In this document: piece by piece, positions 18,670-25,495 of the stretch
Numbering within the stretch: position 1 is the stretch's first letter
Layout: every line of letters begins with the position of its first letter
Source: an uncultured Sphingomonadales bacterium
Lineage (GTDB): Bacteria > Pseudomonadota > Alphaproteobacteria > Sphingomonadales > Sphingomonadaceae
Assembly (NCBI GenBank): GCA_903821605.1
Contig: CAIJLZ010000013.1
Coordinates: 1-64,000 of the forward strand
Reading direction: 5' to 3'
DNA length: 64,000 bases
Notes under the pieces: model-generated
Seen by the model: the letters and a program-made list of their open reading frames with translations, nothing else
Databases searched by the model: none
What the model was told of the DNA's origin: nothing
Program-made: the position numbers and the translations under genes

Positions 18670-19251
18670 ATGATCATCTTTGGCGACGACAGGTCCGGCA
18701 ACTGTCTCAAATTGAAATATGCGGCTGATTATCTCGGCCTTGATTATGAGTGGCGGCATGTCGACATCATGGCGGGCGAGGCGCGCACGCCGGAGTTTCT
18801 CGATATTAATCCGATGGGGCAGGTGCCCGCCTTGCTATGCGATGATGGCCGCCCGCTGGCCCAGTCCAATGCGATTCTGCGCTACCTTGCCCGCGAGAGC
18901 GCGCTTATTCCCGCCGATGCGTATCGACAGGCGCAAATGGATGCATGGTTATTTTGGGAGCAATATAGCCATGAACCCTATGTCGCCGTGTGCCGTTTCC
19001 AGCATGTCTATCTCGGGCGAGCGCGCGACGAGATTGAGGAGTGGCGTTGGGAGCGCGGCAATGGCGCGCTTGACTTGATGGAACGCCATCTGGCGGGGCA
19101 TGACTGGTTTGTCGACGGCGGTTTCAGCATCGCCGATATCGCATTGCTGGCGTATAGCCGGGTTGCGGATCAGGGCTATTTCGATCTGTCTTCTCGCCCG
19201 GCGTTGACCCAGTGGATCGCGCGCTGCGAGAAATTACTCAAACTGCGCTAG
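18670..19251 (+). CDS. Glutathione S-transferase family protein
   Basis: A soluble 193-residue enzyme with a GST fold. The N-terminal thioredoxin-like domain (1-75) has DRSGNCLKLKYAADYLGL at the glutathione-site helix and the conserved cis-Pro/SNAIL-type segment PMGQVPALLCDDGRPLAQSN, where QSN binds the glutamyl part of glutathione. The alpha-helical C-terminal domain (85-190) has GGFSIADIALLAYSRV, the N-capping box region with the usual Asp. The likely catalytic residue is Ser9 or nearby, as in beta/theta-like GSTs, but the class is not certain. It follows glmS and the small membrane gene in the same direction. Confidence 0.9.
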   Translation: MIIFGDDRSGNCLKLKYAADYLGLDYEWRHVDIMAGEARTPEFLDINPMGQVPALLCDDGRPLAQSNAILRYLARESALIPADAYRQAQMDAWLFWEQYSHEPYVAVCRFQHVYLGRARDEIEEWRWERGNGALDLMERHLAGHDWFVDGGFSIADIALLAYSRVADQGYFDLSSRPALTQWIARCEKLLKLR

Positions 19252-19262
19252 TTTGCACCCTC

Positions 19263-19282
19263 ATATAAAGATGTCTTTATAT
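19263..19282. promoter_or_regulatory. Palindromic operator upstream of ahcY
   Basis: ATATAAAGATGTCTTTATAT has perfect 9-bp arms and a 2-base centre, and stands out as AT-rich in a GC-rich background, 92 bases before the ahcY start. Palindromes of this type precede methionine-cycle genes in alphaproteobacteria, where ArsR-family regulators of the SahR/SamR kind are thought to bind. That assignment is from memory of the family and no regulator gene is in the window. Confidence 0.6.
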
Positions 19283-19373
19283 CACCCTTGCCAGTGCCGG
19301 ACATCTCGGCTACGGGGCCGGGATGAACCGGGGTATGTCGTGCCCCGGCAGGATTTATCTGCAGGAGACGCGT

Positions 19374-20765
19374 GTGTCCCATGATTATGTGATTGCCGAT
19401 ATTGGTCTGGCCGAATTCGGTCGCGCGGAAATCGCGATTGCCGAAACGGAAATGCCGGGCCTGATGGCGCTGCGGGCTGAATATGGCGCATCCAAGCCGC
19501 TCAAGGGTGCGCGCATTACCGGTTCGTTGCACATGACGATCCAGACGGCGGTGTTGATCGAGACGCTGGTCGATCTTGGCGCCGACGTGCGTTGGGCGAC
19601 GTGTAACATCTTCTCGACCCAGGATCATGCGGCAGCGGCGATTGCGGCGCGCGGCATTCCGGTGTTCGCGATCAAGGGCGAAAGCCTTGCCGATTATTGG
19701 GATTATGTCGGTCGCATTTTCGATTGGGGCGATGGCCAGACCGCCAATATGATCCTCGACGATGGCGGCGATGCCACCATGTTTGCGCTGTGGGGCGCGC
19801 GGATCGAAGCCGGCGAATCGCTGGGCGAGCCGGGCAATGAGGAAGAAGTCGAATTCCAGCGCGCGCTGAAGGAATTCATCAAGCGCAATCCCGGCTATCT
19901 CTCGCGCACCGTCAATGCCGTGAAGGGCGTTTCGGAAGAAACCACCACCGGCGTGCATCGCCTGTATCAGATCGCCAAGGACGGCAAGCTGCCGTTCCCG
20001 GCGATCAACGTCAATGACTCGGTCACCAAGTCGAAGTTCGACAATCTTTACGGCTGCAAGGAGTCGCTGGTCGATGCGATCCGTCGCGCGACCGACGTGA
20101 TGCTGGCGGGCAAGGTTGCCTGTGTCGCGGGCTTTGGTGATGTCGGCAAGGGTTCGGCGGCTTCGCTCCGTCAGGGCGGCGCCCGCGTGCTGGTGACAGA
20201 AGTCGATCCGATCTGCGCCTTGCAGGCGGCGATGGAAGGCTATGAAGTCGTCACGATGGAAGACGCCGTGACGCGTGCCGATATCTTCGTCACCGCGACC
20301 GGCAACGAAGACGTCATCACCGCCGATCACATGAAGGCGATGAAGCCGATGGCGATTGTCTCCAACATCGGCCATTTCGACAGCGAGATCCAGATCGCCG
20401 CCTTGTCGAACTATAAGTGGACTGAAGTGAAACCGGGCACCGATCTGGTCGAATTCCCCGATGGCAAGCAGATCATCATCTTGGCCAAGGGTCGACTGGT
20501 GAACCTGGGTTGCGCGACCGGCCACCCGTCGTTCGTGATGTCGTCGAGCTTCACCAATCAGGTGCTTGCGCAGATTGAACTGTTCACCAAGGCCGCGCAG
20601 TACAAGAACGAAGTCTATGTGTTGCCGAAGCATCTCGATGAGAAGGTGGCCGCACTTCATCTCGATAAGCTCGGCGTGAAGCTGACCACGCTGACGCCCA
20701 AGCAGGCGGCCTATATTGGCGTGGCGGCTGAAGGGCCGTTCAAGCCGGATCATTATCGTTATTGA
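19374..20765 (+). CDS. ahcY: Adenosylhomocysteinase
   Basis: NAD-dependent enzyme that hydrolyses S-adenosylhomocysteine to adenosine and homocysteine, relieving product inhibition of methyltransferases. The start is taken as GTG at 19374 ([16 protein letters not shown]), behind GCAGGAG, giving 463 residues, the usual size for this subfamily; an ATG at 19323 would add 17 residues of unlikely sequence. The Rossmann motif [10 protein letters not shown], substrate-site segments [13 protein letters not shown] and [16 protein letters not shown], and the C-terminal KPDHYRY that completes the neighbouring subunit's NAD site are all present. An AT-rich palindrome lies upstream and a strong terminator downstream. 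Confidence 0.97.
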   Translation: MSHDYVIADIGLAEFGRAEIAIAETEMPGLMALRAEYGASKPLKGARITGSLHMTIQTAVLIETLVDLGADVRWATCNIFSTQDHAAAAIAARGIPVFAIKGESLADYWDYVGRIFDWGDGQTANMILDDGGDATMFALWGARIEAGESLGEPGNEEEVEFQRALKEFIKRNPGYLSRTVNAVKGVSEETTTGVHRLYQIAKDGKLPFPAINVNDSVTKSKFDNLYGCKESLVDAIRRATDVMLAGKVACVAGFGDVGKGSAASLRQGGARVLVTEVDPICALQAAMEGYEVVTMEDAVTRADIFVTATGNEDVITADHMKAMKPMAIVSNIGHFDSEIQIAALSNYKWTEVKPGTDLVEFPDGKQIIILAKGRLVNLGCATGHPSFVMSSSFTNQVLAQIELFTKAAQYKNEVYVLPKHLDEKVAALHLDKLGVKLTTLTPKQAAYIGVAAEGPFKPDHYRY

Positions 20766-20792
20766 TCGGCGTCCCGCCGGTTGAGTGTGATC

Positions 20793-20826
20793 AAGGGGGT
20801 GGCAGCGATGCCGCCCCCTTTTTTTC
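20793..20826 (+). terminator. Intrinsic terminator of ahcY
   Basis: A 12-bp stem (20793-20804 with 20809-20820, one G-U pair) closes a GCGA tetraloop and is followed by a run of seven T residues. It separates ahcY from divL. Confidence 0.93.
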
Positions 20827-20923
20827 TTGAGTGACAGCATGTCCCCGCTTCCGCTTTGCGCAGCGAGTGGATAGGAGAGGGAAGCTTTCAACGCGCCCGC
20901 GCTACAGGATCGTTCATCAGCCG

Positions 20924-23287
20924 ATGATCACGCTTTCGCTGCCCACCGCTTTCCTGATTGCCATGGCATTGATGCTGTGGATGATCGTCGCGGTGTGGCT
21001 AACGATCCGCGCCGGGCGCACGCTGTATCGGCACGCCTATTTACGCGTCGAGCATCAACGCGCGCACCAATTGTTGGATAGCAGCCCGGCGGCGCTGCTG
21101 TTGCTCACGCCGCGCGGCGAATTGGGCGCGGGTCATCGCTTTGCCCAATGGCTGGGGCTGGAACAGACGCCAACCACGCTTGCCGAATGTCAGCGCGGGA
21201 CGTTGGGCTTGACCGATGAGTCGCTCGCCCAACTCATGGCCGAGGCCGAGGCCGCGCAACGCAGCGGTAGGCCCTTTTCCTTGACGCTACAGGTGCAGGG
21301 CGGCGAACGTGTGTTGCGGATCGCGGGTGGGCCTGCACCATCCAGTGTTGGCGGCGCGGGCATGCTGGTGCTGTGGTGCTTCGATGAGACGGTGCAAGCG
21401 GCGGATCGTGCGTGGCTTGAACAGGAATCGCAGGGCCGGGCGGAGGCGCTGGAGGCGCTGTCCAGCCTGATCGAGGCCGCGCCATTCCCGGTCTGGCATC
21501 GCAATCGCGCATTGCGGCTGACGCTGGTCAACACCGCCTATGTCCGCGCGGTCGAGGCGCGCGACGCGGCGGAGGTGATTTCCCGCGACCTTGAGCTGGT
21601 CGACAAGGCGAGCCGCACCGATCCGTTGGCGATTGCGCGCGAGGCGCAGGAATTGAACGCCATCCGCTATCAACAGGTGGTGGCGACGATTGGTGGGCAG
21701 CGGCGCTCGCTCAAAATCGCGCATGTGCCGCTGGGTGCTGCCGGGGTTGCGGCCTTCGCGCTCGACACCACCGATGTGGAGACAGCACGGGCCGACCTCG
21801 CACGCTTTGCCGGGGCGCAGCGCGCGATGCTGGATCGACTGTCGGCGGCGGTGGCGCAATTTGGGCCTGATCAGTCCTTGCGCTTCACCAATCAGCCGAT
21901 GCAGCGCATCTTCAATCTCAAGCCGGACTGGCTGGCCGAGCGCCCGGCGTTTGACCGGGTGCTGGAAAAGATGCGCGAGACCGACCGGCTACCGCAGGTC
22001 CGCGATTTCCCAGCGTGGAAGGCGGAGCGGCGGGGCTGGTTCCAGATCGCCGATGCCGCCGAGGAAGAGAGCTGGCTCCTGCCGGACGGCACCCATTTGC
22101 GGGTCGTTGCGCAGCCGCTGCCGGATGGCGGGCTGTTGCTGATTTTCGAGGATCGAACCGAACAGGCGCAGCTGGCAAGTGCGCGCGACACGCTGTTGCA
22201 GGTGCGGACCGCGACGTTCGACAATCTCTTTGAATCCGTCGGCGTATTTGCGGCCGATGGGCGTCTCCATCTTTGGAACAACCGCTTCCGCGACATTTGG
22301 GGGATGGAGGAAGAAGAACTCGCCGATCATCCGCGCATCGACCATCTATCCGCGCGGATTGCGCCGCGCCTCGCCAATCCCGGCCAGTCCGGCCAAATGC
22401 GCGAGTTGATCCGTAGCGCGATTAGCGACCGGCGGCACAAGAGCGGGCGGATTGCGCTTGCCGATGGGCGTCATTTCGAATGTGCGGCGGTGCCGTTGCC
22501 GGATGGCAATGCGCTTTTCACCTTGCTGGATGTGACCGCCAGTCGCGCCGCCGAACAGTCGCTGATCGAGCGCACCGCCGCGTTGGAAGAGGCGGATCGG
22601 ATCAAGACCGCGTTCATGTCCAATATCAGCTATGAATTGCGCACCCCACTTACCAGCATTGGCGGTTTTTCCGAAATGCTGGCAGGCGGATTGGCTGGCG
22701 AACTGCCACCGGCGGCCCATGATTATGCGTTGGCGATTACCGAGGCGGCGGCCAAGCTTGGCACGTTGATAGATGATGTGCTCGACCTGACGCAGGGCGA
22801 TACCGGTAATCTGCCCTTGTCGATGGAGCAGGTGAATATTCCCGGTCTGGTCGGCCAGCTTGTCGGCCAACACCGGGCCGAGGCGGCGGCGCGGGCGCAG
22901 GACTTTGTGATCGAGTTGCAGCCAGGGGCGGGCGATATCCGGGCAGATCGCCGCCGTATCCGCCAATGTCTGGATCATCTGTTGCGCAATGCGATCCAAT
23001 ATACCCAGCAGGGTGGCCGCGTGCTGTTGCATGTGGATGGTGATGCGCAAGGAGTGCGCATTGTCGTATCCGACAATGGCCCCGGTATTCCGCATGAAGA
23101 ACAGGATCATGTGTTCGACCGCTTTTATCGTGCGACCAATGCCCAACATGGCGGCCGCACCGCTGCGGGCCTTGGTCTTCCGCTGGTGAAGCAGTTTGTC
23201 GAGGCCCATGGTGGCCAGCTCGACCTGATTTCCGAACCGGGCGAGGGCACTTGCATCACCCTCCATTTGCCACGGGGCGAGGCATGA
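20924..23287 (+). CDS. divL: DivL-type sensor kinase-like protein with Tyr at the phospho-acceptor site
   Basis: A membrane protein of 787 residues built like a histidine kinase: one N-terminal helix (about 6-27), several PAS-like domains (about 45-520), a DHp helix pair and a HATPase domain (about 680-785, with N-box LLRNAIQYT, DNGPGI, FDRFYR and GLGLPLV). The H-box reads SYELRTPLTSIGGF, so Tyr570 replaces histidine. This is the hallmark of DivL, which in Caulobacter acts as an allosteric regulator of the CckA kinase in the CtrA cell-cycle pathway. The neighbours tsaE, amgK, murU, addB, addA and trxA fit the divL setting I associate with alphaproteobacteria. The start at 20924 is the first Met before the helix; longer frames exist. 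Its stop overlaps tsaE by four bases (ATGA). Confidence 0.85.
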   Translation: MITLSLPTAFLIAMALMLWMIVAVWLTIRAGRTLYRHAYLRVEHQRAHQLLDSSPAALLLLTPRGELGAGHRFAQWLGLEQTPTTLAECQRGTLGLTDESLAQLMAEAEAAQRSGRPFSLTLQVQGGERVLRIAGGPAPSSVGGAGMLVLWCFDETVQAADRAWLEQESQGRAEALEALSSLIEAAPFPVWHRNRALRLTLVNTAYVRAVEARDAAEVISRDLELVDKASRTDPLAIAREAQELNAIRYQQVVATIGGQRRSLKIAHVPLGAAGVAAFALDTTDVETARADLARFAGAQRAMLDRLSAAVAQFGPDQSLRFTNQPMQRIFNLKPDWLAERPAFDRVLEKMRETDRLPQVRDFPAWKAERRGWFQIADAAEEESWLLPDGTHLRVVAQPLPDGGLLLIFEDRTEQAQLASARDTLLQVRTATFDNLFESVGVFAADGRLHLWNNRFRDIWGMEEEELADHPRIDHLSARIAPRLANPGQSGQMRELIRSAISDRRHKSGRIALADGRHFECAAVPLPDGNALFTLLDVTASRAAEQSLIERTAALEEADRIKTAFMSNISYELRTPLTSIGGFSEMLAGGLAGELPPAAHDYALAITEAAAKLGTLIDDVLDLTQGDTGNLPLSMEQVNIPGLVGQLVGQHRAEAAARAQDFVIELQPGAGDIRADRRRIRQCLDHLLRNAIQYTQQGGRVLLHVDGDAQGVRIVVSDNGPGIPHEEQDHVFDRFYRATNAQHGGRTAAGLGLPLVKQFVEAHGGQLDLISEPGEGTCITLHLPRGEA

Positions 23288-23742
23288 GGGCAGCGCCTGT
23301 GCGGCTCGCCGGGCCGGAAGCGATGGCCGCCTTTGGCGAACGGATGGCGCAGGCATTGCGACCCGGCGACGCCATCGCGCTGTTCGGCGATCTTGGCGCG
23401 GGCAAGACAACCTTGGTGCGTGGCATGCTTTACGGCTTGGGATGGGATGGCGATGTCGCCAGCCCGACCTTTCCAATCATGTTGGGCTATGAGGCACCGG
23501 ATGTTCGTATTCCGGTCTGGCATGTCGATCTCTACCGCATCGAGGAACCGGGCGAATTGGAAGAACTCGGGCTGGATGAGTTGCGCCAAGATGCGGTGAT
23601 GCTGGTCGAATGGCCCGAACGCATGGGCGACTGGCTGTGGCCCGACTGTCTTCGACTGGTGATTGAACCGGATGGGCCGGACGCCCGTCTCTTGACAGCA
23701 ACCTGCCCGCCCGCTTGGGAAGGACGATGGCCAACCATATGA
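23284..23742 (+). CDS. tsaE: tRNA threonylcarbamoyladenosine biosynthesis ATPase TsaE
   Basis: P-loop ATPase needed with TsaB, TsaC and TsaD to place t6A at position 37 of ANN-decoding tRNAs. At 152 residues it has the family's usual length. It shows the Walker A motif GDLGAGKTTLVRG (about residues 35-47), the SPTFPIML segment after it and HVDLYRIEEPGELEELGLDE with the family's DLYRL-like motif, then VEWPER. The start at 23284 overlaps the divL stop as ATGA and implies translational coupling. The 3' end overlaps amgK by 16 bases. Confidence 0.95.
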   Translation: MRAAPVRLAGPEAMAAFGERMAQALRPGDAIALFGDLGAGKTTLVRGMLYGLGWDGDVASPTFPIMLGYEAPDVRIPVWHVDLYRIEEPGELEELGLDELRQDAVMLVEWPERMGDWLWPDCLRLVIEPDGPDARLLTATCPPAWEGRWPTI

Positions 23743-24737
23743 TACCACCCGCTACCGCGCCCGATTTCCTTGCCCGCGTGGGTTGGGCAGGGGCTGACAT
23801 CCGTCCGCTGGCCGGGGATGCCTCTTTCCGCCGCTATTTCCGCGTCCATCTCGGTGACCGGCAGGCGGTGCTGATGGATGCGCCACCGCCCCATGAGGAC
23901 CCGCGCCCGTTTATCTTCATCGCCAATCTCTTGCGTGATCGCGGCTTTTCGGCCCCGGAAATTCTGGGCGTCGATCTCGCGGCTGGTTTGGTGCTGCTGG
24001 AAGATTTCGGCGATGATCTCGTCCGCCCGGTGATCGAACGTGCGCCCGAACGCGAACGCGCGATTTACGAGACAGCGTGCGATTTATTGTCGGCGCTTGC
24101 GCGCACCCCCGCGCCCGCAGATGTTGCGCCTTATGACGACGCGGTGATGCTGCGCGAGGTCAATCTGTTCCCCGAATGGTATGCGCCCGCCACCGGCCTT
24201 GCGGTTGATGTTGAAGACTTTGCCGCCGCATGGCGGGCATGTTGGGCCGGGGTTGAGCAGGTGGCCCAGCGCGAACGCGTGCTGGTGCTGCGTGACTATC
24301 ATGCCGAAAACATGCTGATGGTCGACCGCCCGGGCCTGCGGCAACTCGGTTTGCTGGACTTTCAGGACGCGCTGGCTGGTCATGCGGCTTATGATCTTGT
24401 GTCACTGTTGCAGGATGCCCGGCGCGATGTGGACCCCGCACTCGAAGCCGCGATGCTCGATCATTATATGGCGAGCAACGCGATCGCGGACGAGGCCGAA
24501 TTTCGCGCCCATTATGCCGTGCTGGGCGCGCAGCGGAACACCAAGATCCTCGGTATTTTTACCCGGCTGTGGCAGCGTGACGGCAAGGCGGGCTATCTGG
24601 CCTATCAGCCGCGTGTCTGGGCCTATCTCGACCGCGATCTCGCGCATCCCGCGCTTGCGCCGGTCAAGGCGTGGTTTGACGCGCATGTGCCGGTCAACGC
24701 GCGCGCTGCGCATTGGATCAAGGATAGGGTGGCATGA
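23727..24737 (+). CDS. amgK: Anomeric N-acetylmuramate/N-acetylglucosamine kinase AmgK
   Basis: Aminoglycoside phosphotransferase-fold kinase that phosphorylates MurNAc or GlcNAc at the anomeric carbon in cell-wall recycling. The start at 23727 has GGGAAGGA upstream; the product has 336 residues. Seen are the N-lobe (AGDASFRRYFRV, VLMDAPPP), the catalytic loop VLRDYHAENMLM with Asp and the Mg-binding LLDFQDALAGH. Pairing with murU directly downstream (ATGA overlap) is what separates AmgK from generic phosphotransferases. The pair makes UDP-MurNAc from recycled sugar, bypassing the fosfomycin-sensitive MurA step in organisms where it has been studied. Confidence 0.9.
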   Translation: MANHMIPPATAPDFLARVGWAGADIRPLAGDASFRRYFRVHLGDRQAVLMDAPPPHEDPRPFIFIANLLRDRGFSAPEILGVDLAAGLVLLEDFGDDLVRPVIERAPERERAIYETACDLLSALARTPAPADVAPYDDAVMLREVNLFPEWYAPATGLAVDVEDFAAAWRACWAGVEQVAQRERVLVLRDYHAENMLMVDRPGLRQLGLLDFQDALAGHAAYDLVSLLQDARRDVDPALEAAMLDHYMASNAIADEAEFRAHYAVLGAQRNTKILGIFTRLWQRDGKAGYLAYQPRVWAYLDRDLAHPALAPVKAWFDAHVPVNARAAHWIKDRVA

Positions 24738-25495
24738 CCTCGTGGCGTGCACCTTTGTGCCTGCGGCCGCACCTTGATGGCAAGCTGCCCGATACCGCGA
24801 TGGTGATGGCGGCAGGGCTGGGCAAGCGGATGCGGCCATTGACCGCGACCCGGCCAAAGCCACTGGTCGAGGTGGCGGGTCGGACATTGCTTGATCATTG
24901 TCTCGACCGGGTGCGCGCGGCGGGGATCGCGAAGCTGGTGGTCAATGTGCATTACATGGCCGATGCACTGGAGGCCCATCTGCGCAGCAAGGTGACGGAT
25001 CTTGACGTCAAGGTGTCGGATGAGCGTGCGCAGTTGTTGGAAACCGGCGGCGGGCTGGTGAAGGCGGCGCCGATGATTGATGCCGACCCGTTCTTCTGCG
25101 TCAACAGCGACAATTTCTGGGTCGACGGCCCGATCAACAGCTTCCATCTGCTCGCCGAACGCTGGGACGATGCGAAAATGGATGCGCTGTTGCTGCTCGT
25201 GCCGCTGGCGCGGGCGCATTGCCACCAAGGAATTGGCGACTTCCACCTTGATGGCTGGGGCCGGGTCAGCCGCCGCAAGCCTTCCCGCTTGGCACCATTT
25301 GTCTTCACCGGCATCCAATTGCTGTCCAAGCGGTTGCTGCGCGATGCGCCGCAAGGGTCGTTTTCGACCAATATCTTTTGGAGCCGGGCAATTGAGGAGG
25401 GGCGCTGCTATGGCGTCTCCCATCAGGGCCTGTGGTTCGATGTTGGCACGCCGCGCGCCATTCCAGCGGTGGAGGCGATCCTTTCCCATGGCTGA
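24734..25495 (+). CDS. murU: N-acetylmuramate-1-phosphate uridylyltransferase MurU
   Basis: Nucleotidyltransferase that joins UTP and MurNAc-1-phosphate to UDP-MurNAc, the step after AmgK. At 253 residues, it shows the signature MVMAAGLGKRMRPLTATRPKP (the GXGTRM-type loop plus the catalytic Lys), LLETGGGLVKAAP, and the metal-binding Asp in CVNSDNFW. The C-terminus WFDVGTPRAIPAVEAIL closes the sugar site. The ATG overlaps the amgK stop by four bases; the stop overlaps addB by eight. The same family contains glucose-1-phosphate enzymes, but context favours MurU. Confidence 0.9.
   Translation: MTSWRAPLCLRPHLDGKLPDTAMVMAAGLGKRMRPLTATRPKPLVEVAGRTLLDHCLDRVRAAGIAKLVVNVHYMADALEAHLRSKVTDLDVKVSDERAQLLETGGGLVKAAPMIDADPFFCVNSDNFWVDGPINSFHLLAERWDDAKMDALLLLVPLARAHCHQGIGDFHLDGWGRVSRRKPSRLAPFVFTGIQLLSKRLLRDAPQGSFSTNIFWSRAIEEGRCYGVSHQGLWFDVGTPRAIPAVEAILSHG

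Noticed and set aside
19283-19373. SAH riboswitch in the ahcY leader
   Set aside because: The conserved SAH-riboswitch core is not found; there is only a short GC hairpin, whereas a protein-type operator is clear upstream.
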